Source: Vicinamibacterales bacterium (GTDB lineage: Bacteria; Acidobacteriota; Vicinamibacteria; Vicinamibacterales; UBA2999). From it: DNA of 64,000 nt. Position numbers and translations under genes: made by a program. The notes under the pieces are model-generated. The model was not told the DNA's origin. It saw only the letters and a program-made list of their open reading frames with translations, and did not search any database. The first letter of the stretch is position 1, and each line of letters begins with the position of its first letter. The stretch lies in assembly GCA_041394705.1 (NCBI GenBank), contig JAWKHS010000009.1, forward strand, positions 186,001 to 250,000, in the 5' to 3' direction. Of this stretch, positions 39,765-48,764 are shown piece by piece.

Positions 39765-42700
39765 GCGCGCCCGGCCCCGACCGCACCCAGGGCCAGGAAG
39801 AAGGTCGCGCCCTGGCCAGGACGACTCTCGGCCCACGCCGAGCCGCCGTGCCGTTGCGCCACGCGCTGCGCGGTGGCGAGGCCGATGCCCGTGCCCGCAT
39901 ACTCGCCGCGCGGCCTGAGGCGTTCGAACGGCTGGAACAGCTTGCCGGCGTCGGCCATGTCGAAGCCGATGCCGTTGTCGCGGACGAAGAACACGTCGCG
40001 GCCGTCGACGGATCGCTGGCCGACCTCGACGACGGCGGAGGCCGTGCGCGCCGAGAACTTGAAGGCGTTATCCAGCAGGTTCGTGAACGCCACGCGGAGC
40101 TGGCGCGGATCGCCCACCGCCGTCAGGCCGTCGGCGATGACGACGGCCGGAGGCCGTGACGCGACGGCCTGCACCAGATCGTCGGCGATGCTGCGGGTCA
40201 AGGCGGTGACATCCACCGGCACGGCCACCAGGGGCTCTCGGGACATCTGCGACAGCCGCAGCAGGGCATCGATGAGCGTGCCCATGCGCTGGGCCGCGGC
40301 CTGCACCCGCCGGAGCAGCGCAAGACCGTCCGGCGAGAGGCGCGGCGCCTCGGATTCGAGCACCGCGTGCGTGAAGCCCTCGATGGCGCGCAGGGGCGCG
40401 CGCAGGTCGTGGGACACCGAGTAGCTGAACGACTCGAGCTCGCGGTTGCTCGACTCCAGGTCCCGCGTGCGCTGGGCCACGCGGCGCTCGAGGGTCTCGT
40501 TCAACTCGGCCAGCCGGCGTTCGGCTTCGGTGATCTCCGAGACGTCGATCATGGCGGCGAAGAAGCGGGACCGGCCCGCCACCGGATCGGCGCGGAACTC
40601 GCCGCGCGCGCGAAGCGTGCGCACGGGCGCGCCGGGGGCGACGACGCGGCAGGTGCAGTCGAACGGCTGGGAGGCATCGTGCTCCCGCTCGAACGCCCAT
40701 TGCCACTGCTCCCGGTCGTCGGGATGGATTCGCTCGTCGAGCTGGCTCCGGGTGCGGACGTCGGTGTGATCCAGGCCGAAGAGGCGCTTCAGCCCATCGG
40801 AGCATTGCAGATGGTCCCCATGCTCGTCGCACTGATAGTGCCCGAACCCGGCGAGCAGTTCGGCCTGTCGCAGGCTGGCCTCGCTGGCCCGCAGCGCCTC
40901 GGCGACGAGCATGCGCTCCGTGACGTCCTGCACCGTGCCCCGGCTGGACTCCGGCGTGCCATCGGGCGCGTAGGTGGTCTCGCCCTGCTCCTCGACGATC
41001 TTCACGCGGCCCGAGGGCATCTGGAGGCGGTGCAGGATTCGATAGGGCTCGCGCGCGGCCAGGGACTGCCGGAACGCCTGGTCCACTCGTTCGCGATCCC
41101 GTGGATGCACGGCCATCAGGAACGCCTCGTAGGTCGGCGTGAACGACTCCGGCGCGACCTCGAAGATGCGGTACACCTCCTGCGACCATGTCAGGTGCCC
41201 GGACGCGACGTGCAGGCTCCAGTCGCCGATCTGCGCGATCCGCTGGGCCTGCAGCAGGCGTTGCTCGCTCTGGCGGAGGGCCTCGGCCACCTGCACACGC
41301 TCGGTGATGTCCTGGGTGGTGCCGCGAGCCAGCAGGGGCGTCCCGGCGTCGTCGTACACGAACTCGGCCTGCTGTTCGACGACCTTCACGCGGCCGTCGG
41401 GGAACAGCAGGCGGTGCGTGACGGCGTACGGGCGGCGTTCTCGGATGGCGTCGTCATACGCGCCGATGACGGCCGCCCGGTCGTCGGGGTGGACGAGGCC
41501 GAGGAAGAGCGCGCGCGTGGGCGGCTGGTCGCCGGGCACGAGCTCGAGGATGCGGAACACCTCGTCGGACCAGTGCCGCTCGTCCGTCACCACGTCCACT
41601 TCCCAGCTCCCGATGTGCGCCAGGCGCTGCGCTTCGAGCAGCCGCTCCTCGCTGATGCGCAGGGCGCGCTCCGCCTGCCACCGGGCGGTGACGTTGCGGG
41701 CCGTCCACAAGACGTGGGTGCACTCCTGGCCGTCGTTGCAGTGCGGCGACAGGGTCACCTCGGTGCTGAACCGCTGGGCCACGCCCTGCGCATCCGGGAC
41801 GGCGATCTCCACCGAGTAGCTCTGGCGCCGCTTCGTCGCCACCGCCTCCTGGAGCCGCTCGCGGCCACGGGCGATGACGTCGGGGTGCAGGCCGAGCGTG
41901 GCCAGATAGTCGTCCCGCCGCATCCCGACCGGATCGATCGCCGCCCTGGGGCGCCGGCGGCCCATGTCGAGCGTGGCCGTGTTGACGGCCTCGATGGTGA
42001 AGTGCTCGTCGGCGCGGTGCAGCATCAGGAGATCGGACGACGTATTGAACACCAGGGTCATCCTGGCCGCGTTCTCGCGCGCGGCCTCCTCGAGCGACCT
42101 GGCGTCGGTGACGTCTTCTCCGAACACGGCGACATGGGTCACGGCGCCGGCGGCGTTTCGGATGGGCGACAGCCGGATGTCGAGGATGCGCCGACCCGAC
42201 TCGCGGAACCGGCCGACGAACTCCTCGTGCACTACGTCCCCCGCCAGCGCGCGGCGCACGAGGCGCAGGGCGTGCTCGCCGGTCTGCGGGCGATCCCATC
42301 GGAGGTCGGCGATGTGGCGTCCGACGACATCCTCCCGCGCGAGGCCCATCCGGACCAGCGGCGTGGCGTTGAACTCCTCGACGACGAGCTCGCTCGACAC
42401 GAGGACGGCGATGCCAGGATAGGCGTCCAGGATGGCGCGGAGGCGCGCCTCTGCCGCGAGCTGCTCGTCCTCCTTGACCTGCAGACGCTCGCCGAGCGTC
42501 GCGAGCGTGCGACCGAGCTGGCCGAACTCGCTGGCGTCCTGCAGCAGCGCAGCCGGCGGACGGGCGCCCAGATCGCCCTGGGCGATGCGCCGCTGCACCG
42601 CGTTGAGCGCCTGCACGGGCGCCGTGATCAGACGGTCGGCCCCGAGCACGCCGGTCACGGACACGGCGACCACCAGGAGGATCGAGGCGACCGCCACCAC

Positions 42701-43585
42701 GGTCGTCCGCTGCACCACGGGGGCAAGCACGACCTGCCGGGGCTTGCTGGCGATGACGGCCACGGGCGGGCCGGCGGTAGACACCGGCAGGAGTTCGAAG
42801 GCGACGACGCTGGCCACACCGTCCAGGGCGGCGGTCTCGAGCACGCCCGTGGGCGGTCCCTGTCGCACCGCACGCACGAAGGCCGCGTCGGCGGCGGCGC
42901 CGACAGTCGCGCCCAAACGACCCTCCGGCACACGGGACAGCACGTTGCCGTGCTGGTCGATCACGGTCACGACGAACCCCTCCGCGACCGCGTGGGCGGA
43001 GAGCTCCGCGAGCTCGGAGATCTCCATGGTGACCGACACCACTCCGGCCGGCGCCTCACCGCGCCGCCCGATGGGATACCCCAGGACCGTCACGAGCCGG
43101 CCGGTCGTGACGCCCACGAACGGCGTGCTGATCGCGTAGTCGCGCGTCTCCAGGACGGCCACGAACCAGTCCCGCCCGGCATTCGACGAGGCGGGCGCAC
43201 CGGGCATGGCGCTCGCCAGCATGCGGCCGTCGAGTCCGCTGACGCGCAGGTTCGGGAACTCCGTGAACTGGCGGCGCAGGCTGCCCAGAATCTCGTTCAC
43301 CTCGGGCCAGTCTTCCCGTCGGACGGCGGGCAGCGAAGCGATGGCGGCCGCCAGGTGCTGGCCCCGCTCGAAGATCTGCCGGTACGCCAGGGCTACGTGG
43401 TGGGCCTGGGCGAGCGCGTCCGCCCGCGCCCGTTCGTACGCCTGGTTTCGCTGCTGGTTGAGGTCCAGGGCGAGAAAGGCGCCGAGCGGCACGACCATGA
43501 TCGCGACGAGTCCGAATACGCGCGTTCGGAGGGAAAAGGACCGCGGGGCGGCCGCTGGCGAACGATGGCTACCAGTCCAGGTCAT
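39761..43585 (-). CDS. Membrane sensor histidine kinase with five PAS domains
   Basis: 1274 residues. TM1 near 22-41, a periplasmic Cache-like sensor to about 295 (containing YAISTPFVGVTTGR and VVSVTMEIS, typical of dCache), TM2 near 296-318, HAMP to about 370. Five PAS domains follow, starting near RLRAILDAYPG, MTLVFNTSSD, AQRLAHIGSW, AQRIAQIGDW and AELLAGFGHY; PAS 3 and 4 are close duplicates. HisKA has His1059 in SVSHDLRAPLRA; the ATPase has LLDNAFKFSA, DNGIGFD and GTGIGLA. It resembles bacteriophytochrome-type kinases in its C terminus but has no GAF/PHY. It begins 6 nt after the LuxR-type regulator gene. The ligand is unknown. Confidence 0.95.
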   Translation of the reverse strand: MTWTGSHRSPAAAPRSFSLRTRVFGLVAIMVVPLGAFLALDLNQQRNQAYERARADALAQAHHVALAYRQIFERGQHLAAAIASLPAVRREDWPEVNEILGSLRRQFTEFPNLRVSGLDGRMLASAMPGAPASSNAGRDWFVAVLETRDYAISTPFVGVTTGRLVTVLGYPIGRRGEAPAGVVSVTMEISELAELSAHAVAEGFVVTVIDQHGNVLSRVPEGRLGATVGAAADAAFVRAVRQGPPTGVLETAALDGVASVVAFELLPVSTAGPPVAVIASKPRQVVLAPVVQRTTVVAVASILLVVAVSVTGVLGADRLITAPVQALNAVQRRIAQGDLGARPPAALLQDASEFGQLGRTLATLGERLQVKEDEQLAAEARLRAILDAYPGIAVLVSSELVVEEFNATPLVRMGLAREDVVGRHIADLRWDRPQTGEHALRLVRRALAGDVVHEEFVGRFRESGRRILDIRLSPIRNAAGAVTHVAVFGEDVTDARSLEEAARENAARMTLVFNTSSDLLMLHRADEHFTIEAVNTATLDMGRRRPRAAIDPVGMRRDDYLATLGLHPDVIARGRERLQEAVATKRRQSYSVEIAVPDAQGVAQRFSTEVTLSPHCNDGQECTHVLWTARNVTARWQAERALRISEERLLEAQRLAHIGSWEVDVVTDERHWSDEVFRILELVPGDQPPTRALFLGLVHPDDRAAVIGAYDDAIRERRPYAVTHRLLFPDGRVKVVEQQAEFVYDDAGTPLLARGTTQDITERVQVAEALRQSEQRLLQAQRIAQIGDWSLHVASGHLTWSQEVYRIFEVAPESFTPTYEAFLMAVHPRDRERVDQAFRQSLAAREPYRILHRLQMPSGRVKIVEEQGETTYAPDGTPESSRGTVQDVTERMLVAEALRASEASLRQAELLAGFGHYQCDEHGDHLQCSDGLKRLFGLDHTDVRTRSQLDERIHPDDREQWQWAFEREHDASQPFDCTCRVVAPGAPVRTLRARGEFRADPVAGRSRFFAAMIDVSEITEAERRLAELNETLERRVAQRTRDLESSNRELESFSYSVSHDLRAPLRAIEGFTHAVLESEAPRLSPDGLALLRRVQAAAQRMGTLIDALLRLSQMSREPLVAVPVDVTALTRSIADDLVQAVASRPPAVVIADGLTAVGDPRQLRVAFTNLLDNAFKFSARTASAVVEVGQRSVDGRDVFFVRDNGIGFDMADAGKLFQPFERLRPRGEYAGTGIGLATAQRVAQRHGGSAWAESRPGQGATFFLALGAVGAGRA

Positions 43586-43591
43586 CCGGCG

Positions 43592-44356
43592 CTAGCGGTC
43601 GGAGAGCAGCAGGCTGAGCAACTCGGCGGTGGAGTGCACCTCGAGCTTCCGGAACACCGACTTCAGGTGGTTCTGCACGGTGTGCGCGCTCAAGTGCCGC
43701 CGCTCGGCGATCGCGTCGACGTTCGGCATGTCGACGAGGTCCCGCACGATCTGCCATTCACGGGCCGTCAGCTCCTCGATGCCCGAGGGCAGGCGCTCAG
43801 GGCGGCGCTGGCGCGCCCTGCGCGCCACCTGCGCCTCGTCCACCAGGTCCCGGATCTGATCGAGTTTTCGCCGCAGGTAGACCAGGTCCTGTCCCGCGGG
43901 GACGGCCTCCTCAGGGTCGCCGGCGCCTTGCGAGCCCGCGCAGACCAGCATGACCGCCGAGTACAGTTGTTCGGGCTCGACGGGCTTGACCAGGTAGCCG
44001 GACGGACGGAGGCGGCTTGCCCTGCGCAGGACGTCGTCGTCGATCGTCGAGGTGACGAACACAGTCGGAAGATCGTAGAGGCGGAGCAGCCACTCGGCTA
44101 CGTCAACGCCGTCGAGCTCGCCTCCGAGTCCGACGTCCACCAGCGCCATGTCGATGCGCTCCCGCCGGGAGAGCCGCAGCGCCTCGACGGCGGACGATGC
44201 GCACACGCTGAGCCATCCCTTGCTCGCCAGCAGGCGCGCCATGGCCTCGGACGCGGCGAGGTCGTCTTCGACGATAAGGATCTTCGCCCGTCCCGCCGAC
44301 CGGCCCAACGCGGCAGCGGCACCGGACGGCCCTGAGGGGGAGCGAGTCTCGGGCAT
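43592..44356 (-). CDS. Response regulator with C-terminal LuxR/NarL-type HTH
   Basis: 254 residues from the ATG at 44356; the frame stays open far upstream but only as a shadow. Receiver domain about 24-140 with Asp74 (ALVDVGLGGELDG), T at FVTSTID and Lys near 123 (YLVKPVEP). A charged linker leads to the HTH at about 190-252 (LTAREWQIVRDLV, HTVQNHLKSVFRKLEV), the NarL-class DNA-binding output. It is the first gene of the minus-strand four-gene signalling unit and its only DNA-binding member, so it is the likely transcriptional output. A 236-nt gap separates it from the divergent diguanylate cyclase. Confidence 0.94.
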   Translation of the reverse strand: MPETRSPSGPSGAAAALGRSAGRAKILIVEDDLAASEAMARLLASKGWLSVCASSAVEALRLSRRERIDMALVDVGLGGELDGVDVAEWLLRLYDLPTVFVTSTIDDDVLRRASRLRPSGYLVKPVEPEQLYSAVMLVCAGSQGAGDPEEAVPAGQDLVYLRRKLDQIRDLVDEAQVARRARQRRPERLPSGIEELTAREWQIVRDLVDMPNVDAIAERRHLSAHTVQNHLKSVFRKLEVHSTAELLSLLLSDR

Positions 44357-44592
44357 CGGAGTGGGGGGAGCCGGAGCGTAGCGTAGCACCACCTTGCGGC
44401 GGTGTGCAGGCCGCCGCGGCGGATTGCGCGTCCGACCGGTGTCTCGGACCGCCAGCGCACCGGCACATGACCCGTAGAGACCACATGGCTGACCACCCGT
44501 GGTCAGCTCGTGGCATTTCGGCGCGCGGCCGTCACGAGGATAGCCGCGGGTCGTCATGCCGCGGCGACCGGGCGCGCCGATACCCCCGGGCA

Positions 44593-46104
44593 ATGGTCCG
44601 CACGTCGCAGTCGCCCCGACATCCCCTGGCCACCGCGTCCGCGGACTTCGGCCATCTCCTCGAGAGCGTGCCGGACGCCGTCGTGGCGGTCGACGACGAC
44701 GGGAGGATTCGCCACGTGAACACGCAGGCGGAGCGCCTGTTCGGGTACGCCCCCGGCGAACTGGTGGGCCAGTCGCTGGAGTCCCTGATTCCAGAGGACG
44801 TCCGGTCGCGTCACGCCGACCAGCGACGGCGCTTCCAGGCGGCACCGCACCTGCGCCGCATGGGAGACACCGATCGGCTGACCGCCCGCCGGCGCGACGG
44901 CACGCTCGTTCCGGTCGACATCGGCCTGGGCAGCCTGGTGGCCTCGGGAGAGCGATGGACCCTGGCCTTCGTGCGCGACCACACGCGGATTCAGGCGCTG
45001 CTCGACGGCCTTGGCCAGGCGCGGCGGGAACTCGAGCAGGAACTGGAACAGCGCCGACAGCTCCGCGCACTGTCCGAACTGCTCCAGCTGCCGGCGGCCA
45101 GGGAAGACATCCGCCCCGCGCTGAGCCTGTACCTCGAGCACCTCTTCCCGGGCACGCGCGGCGCGGTCTTCGTGCTGGACCGGCCCGGCGGGGAGCCGGA
45201 CCGCCTGGGCGCCTGGGGCGAGGCGCCGGACTCGTGGGCCGTTGCCGCCACGACGGGATGCGAGGTCGCCCGGGCCGTCCCGCCGTCCACCGGCGCGCAC
45301 CTGGCGGCGGAGGGGCGCGGCGGGCAACCGGGCGAGGCGGCAATCAGGGCCGACTGCTGCGCGCCGCTCGTCGCCAATGGAACGGCCCTGGGACTGCTGA
45401 TCGTCGACCCGACGTCCGGCGATCCCCCCTCTCCTGATCAGCGTCGCACCATCGCCGCCGTGGCCGACTGGCTCGGTCTGCCCCTGGCCAATCTCCGCCT
45501 CCGTGAACGGCTCGAAGACCTGACCTACCGAGATCCCCTGACCGGTCTGCACAACCGCCGACACCTGCAGGATGTCCTGGCGCAACGCATCGCCGGCGCG
45601 CAGCGCGCTTCGACGTCGTTGGCGCTGGCCGTCATCGACCTCGACCACTTCAAGCGCCTGAACGACACGTGGGGGCACGTCGCCGGCGACGACGTACTGC
45701 GAGCCTTCGCCGCGATGCTCGCGGGCCGGTTCCGGGCATCGGACACGATCTGCCGGTACGGCGGCGAGGAGTTCGTCGTGGTGTGCGGCGATTGCTCGGG
45801 CGCCGACCTGACGGCGGCCCTCGACGGCGCCCGCGCCCTCTGGGCGGGCTCCGCGGTCGGGACGCTGGCGGCGACGGCGATCCGATCGACGTTCTCGGCC
45901 GGGGTCGCGGCGTTTCCCGAGGACGGCCCCGACGGGCAGCACCTGCTCCACGAGGCCGACGCGGCGCTGTACGCGGCCAAGGCGCAGGGGCGAAACCGCG
46001 TCGTCGGGCGCCGTCGCTCGCCAGGCGGGCCCCGGCCAGATCCGACGGACGCCGCATTCCGCCACGAGTCTGCCCTCCCAGGGTCATTCCCGCCGCGGGG
46101 GTGA
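44593..46104 (+). CDS. PAS-GAF-GGDEF diguanylate cyclase
   Basis: 503 residues if started at ATG 44593; upstream in-frame ATGs exist but the sequence there is not family-like. PAS domain near 15-130 (LLESVPDAVVAVDDDGRI), coiled coil near 140-160, GAF-like domain about 165-305, and GGDEF domain about 310-480 with LTGLHNRRHLQ. The active-site motif is GGEEF at 390-394, competent for making c-di-GMP. An inhibitory RxxD site (RASD, 381-384) lies five residues before it, as in PleD, so product feedback inhibition is likely. Soluble. Probably linked to the adjacent divergent signalling genes. Confidence 0.95.
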   Translation: MVRTSQSPRHPLATASADFGHLLESVPDAVVAVDDDGRIRHVNTQAERLFGYAPGELVGQSLESLIPEDVRSRHADQRRRFQAAPHLRRMGDTDRLTARRRDGTLVPVDIGLGSLVASGERWTLAFVRDHTRIQALLDGLGQARRELEQELEQRRQLRALSELLQLPAAREDIRPALSLYLEHLFPGTRGAVFVLDRPGGEPDRLGAWGEAPDSWAVAATTGCEVARAVPPSTGAHLAAEGRGGQPGEAAIRADCCAPLVANGTALGLLIVDPTSGDPPSPDQRRTIAAVADWLGLPLANLRLRERLEDLTYRDPLTGLHNRRHLQDVLAQRIAGAQRASTSLALAVIDLDHFKRLNDTWGHVAGDDVLRAFAAMLAGRFRASDTICRYGGEEFVVVCGDCSGADLTAALDGARALWAGSAVGTLAATAIRSTFSAGVAAFPEDGPDGQHLLHEADAALYAAKAQGRNRVVGRRRSPGGPRPDPTDAAFRHESALPGSFPPRG

Positions 46105-46141
46105 GGCCGATTATCCTGTCGCAGCCGACGCCCTCCGAGTC

Positions 46142-47419
46142 ATGCTTCCGACCGTCCTCATCGCCGACGAGAGCCGGGGTACCAGGCAACTCCTGACCCG
46201 CCACCTGCGGGCCATGGGATGGCAGACCATCGAAGCTTCCGACGGCCTGGAGACGCTGGACCGACTCACGGAGCGGGATGCCGACTTCGCCATCGTCGAC
46301 ATGTCGCTCCGCCTGCTGAGCACCCCCGAGGTCGTGACCGTGTTGCGCCGCTCGCCCAAATATCGCGACCTGCCCGTGGTCGCGATGGGCGCGGCAACGC
46401 CCCGTGCCCTGGAGGCGCTGATCGCGCTGGGCATCGACGACTTCTTCGTCAAGCCGTTCTCCGCGGACTTCCTGATGGAACGCCTTCGGCGGTTCGCGCC
46501 GAAGACGAACGTGCGCGTGCGCGAGACGAAGGCCCTCGGAGCCGGGCCACCTCCCGCGGACGGCGTAGCGCTGGTGGTCGACGCCGACGCGCAGTTCCGC
46601 GACTTCGCGGCAAAGGTGCTGGCGGCACGCTACCGCGTGGTGGAGGCGGCATCGGGAGTCGCGGCACTCCGTGCGTGCGGCGGGCAGCGACCGGCCGTCG
46701 TGCTCGCCGGATTCGACACGGGCCTGCTGGGGCCGCCGATGCTCGCCGAGCACTTCGCGAAGCGTCCCGACACCGCGAAGACCGCGGTCGTGCTCGTGCG
46801 GTCGCCGTCCGAAGACCTGCCGCCCCCCGGGATGTTCACCGCGGTGGTGAACAAGACGTTCGTCATCGAGGACTTCGAACGGCAGTTCGCGCGCGCAATG
46901 GGGCGATCGCTGGTCGACGGTTCACCGGCCCTGATGGAGGTCCGGCAGGCGGTCGAGGCGGCCACCCAGCAGGCCCTGGGCATGATGGCAGGCTGTGACG
47001 TGCACGTGGCAGGACGGGAATCGGCCGCCGACCTCAGCCTCTGGGCGTGGACGGACATCTCGATCGCCGAGGAGTCGGTCACGGTGCGCATGGCGCTGCG
47101 GTCGGACGAGCGGGGCGCCATGTCCATTGCGGCAGGGCTCCTCGGCATGTCGGCCGACGACCTGGCGCCGGAGGATGGACTGGCGGCGCTCGGCGAGCTG
47201 GTGAACGTCATTGCCGGCCGCGTCAAGTCCACCGCCTGCCGGCCCGGGCGGACCCTGACCTTCGACATCCCCCAGCTTGCGGGCACCGATGCCCCAGCTC
47301 CCATCGGCAACGCCGAGGTGTGCCTGCTCTTCGAACCCACCGACAGCCGATTCCGCCTCGGCGTCGAAGTGGGGATCGCGGGCGACCTTCGCGCCGTCGA
47401 CCCAGGCAAAGCCGCGTGA
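46142..47419 (+). CDS. Double receiver protein with C-terminal CheX-like phosphatase domain
   Basis: 425 residues. First receiver 1-120 with Asp53 (AIVDMSLRLL) and Lys near 102 (FFVKPFS). Second receiver about 140-250 is degenerate: the acceptor position reads VVLAGFD, with Ala where Asp is expected, although a Lys remains (VVNKTF). Residues about 265-410 match the CheX/CheC class, with the catalytic Glu352-x-x-Asn355 in GELVNVIAGRVKS. CheX dephosphorylates CheY-type receivers, so this protein may drain phosphate from the neighbouring relay, gated by its own first receiver. A TATCCT box lies at 46112-46117. Its stop overlaps the next gene (GTGA). Confidence 0.9.
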   Translation: MLPTVLIADESRGTRQLLTRHLRAMGWQTIEASDGLETLDRLTERDADFAIVDMSLRLLSTPEVVTVLRRSPKYRDLPVVAMGAATPRALEALIALGIDDFFVKPFSADFLMERLRRFAPKTNVRVRETKALGAGPPPADGVALVVDADAQFRDFAAKVLAARYRVVEAASGVAALRACGGQRPAVVLAGFDTGLLGPPMLAEHFAKRPDTAKTAVVLVRSPSEDLPPPGMFTAVVNKTFVIEDFERQFARAMGRSLVDGSPALMEVRQAVEAATQQALGMMAGCDVHVAGRESAADLSLWAWTDISIAEESVTVRMALRSDERGAMSIAAGLLGMSADDLAPEDGLAALGELVNVIAGRVKSTACRPGRTLTFDIPQLAGTDAPAPIGNAEVCLLFEPTDSRFRLGVEVGIAGDLRAVDPGKAA

Positions 47420-48639
47420 CGCCACCCGGCGCCGTGACGTTCTTCCTCGCGGTGGCGGCAGTGGCCGGGTGGGGCGCCTTCGCCGTGGTCCGACGGCGCG
47501 CCAGCGGCGCGGGCGACGCGCCGATGGAAGACGCGGCGCGGTTGGCAGCGCTGCTCGAGGCCACGGGGGACGGCGCGGCGATTCTCGACAGGGACGGGGC
47601 CGTGCTCCAGGCGAACGCTGCCTGGGCGACGCTCCGGCTCCCGACGGTGACGGCCTCGGCGCCCCCGGACGGCTGGGACGTCCGCGACCGGAACGGCCGG
47701 CTCCTGGACCGCTCGGCGTGGCCCATCGCGCGGATCCTGCGCGGCGAGACCATCACGCGATACGAGCTCCAGCTGACCGCTCCGCACGCGCCCGCTCGCC
47801 GGGTCGTCTCCATCAGCGGCGCCGCTCTCCCGACGCCATCCGGCGGGCACGCGGGCGCCGTCGTGGTGGTCCGCGATCTCACGAGCGCGCGCGCCGCACT
47901 CGGCCAGTCGCGGAGGGCCCGCGAGATCCAGGCCGTAGGGCTCGCGGCCGCGGGCATCGCGCACGATTTCAACAACACGCTCACCGTGGCCCTGGCCAGC
48001 GCGTCGCTGCTGCGACAAGCCGCGGCGGAGCGCCCGGAACTGCTGCGCGACGCTGACAACCTGACGGCCGCGGCACGACGGTCGTCCGCGCTCACCCGCG
48101 TGCTGCTGGTGTTGACGCGCAGGGAGCCTCCGCGCACCGAGCGGGTCCACCCCGGCGGGAGCGTGCGTGAGCTCGAGCCGATCCTCCGGCGGCTGCTGCC
48201 GCCGGCAGCCATCCTCGAGGTCGTGGACCATACGGGCGAGGCCGATGTCGTGCTGGGAGATCCGCGCGCACTCCAGCTGTTCCTCATCGGCATCATCGGC
48301 GGAGCGCGTCCGTCGGTGCTGCAGGGCGGGTGTCTGCGTCTCACGTGCGACGCCGGCGAGTTCGTGGAGCCGAAGACGCTGGTCACGGGGAGGTTCGTAC
48401 GCGTCTCACTCGAGGGACCGACCCCGATGCTGGATCACGACGACGCCGGTCCGTGGGGCATCGGCGCGATGCTGCCGGACGTGGCCACGGCGCCGGGCCG
48501 AACGGTCTGCCGCACGGAGAGGCAGCCGGACGGACGGGCGAGGTTCGATCTGCTCCTGCCCGCCGCACCGGCGGTCGAACCGGCGACAGACCCGCAGGGA
48601 GACACGCGAACGCCTGATCCGCGCGGCGCGGTCCGGTAA
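47416..48639 (+). CDS. PAS histidine kinase homologue with degenerate ATP-binding domain
   Basis: 407 residues from the GTG at 47416, which overlaps the previous stop (GTGA). One membrane helix near 7-25 (VTFFLAVAAVAGWGAFAVV), PAS near 40-160, then a phosphoacceptor helix with an intact His183 in GIAHDFNNTL, very like the hybrid kinase upstream. The ATPase domain is eroded: the N box position reads LFLIGIIGGARPS without Asn, and no DxGxG or GTGLGL motif is present, though the final strand FDLLLPAAP remains. It may be a pseudokinase that accepts phosphate on His183 from another protein. Coupled to the CheX-like gene, it may control that phosphatase. Confidence 0.88.
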   Translation: MTPPGAVTFFLAVAAVAGWGAFAVVRRRASGAGDAPMEDAARLAALLEATGDGAAILDRDGAVLQANAAWATLRLPTVTASAPPDGWDVRDRNGRLLDRSAWPIARILRGETITRYELQLTAPHAPARRVVSISGAALPTPSGGHAGAVVVVRDLTSARAALGQSRRAREIQAVGLAAAGIAHDFNNTLTVALASASLLRQAAAERPELLRDADNLTAAARRSSALTRVLLVLTRREPPRTERVHPGGSVRELEPILRRLLPPAAILEVVDHTGEADVVLGDPRALQLFLIGIIGGARPSVLQGGCLRLTCDAGEFVEPKTLVTGRFVRVSLEGPTPMLDHDDAGPWGIGAMLPDVATAPGRTVCRTERQPDGRARFDLLLPAAPAVEPATDPQGDTRTPDPRGAVR

Positions 48640-48751
48640 CCCGCATCGCGACGCGCGCCGCGCGGCGACGCACGACGGCGCAGGAGCCGCTCGGCCTCGG
48701 GTGCGCGCGGCTCTTACAGAAGGATTACACCGCCTGCCGGAGACCGACTCG

Positions 48752-48757
48752 TACTAT
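48752..48757 (+). promoter_or_regulatory. Candidate -10 box for a leaderless nitronate monooxygenase mRNA
   Basis: TACTAT ends 7 nt before the ATG at 48765; the bases between are pyrimidine-rich (TTCCCCC) with no Shine-Dalgarno. Confidence 0.42.
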
Positions 48758-48764
48758 TTCCCCC

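Noticed and set aside
40367..44335. A 1322-codon plus-strand frame across the sensor kinase
   Set aside because: Antisense shadow of the kinase and regulator genes, whose HisKA, PAS and HTH motifs are unambiguous on the minus strand.
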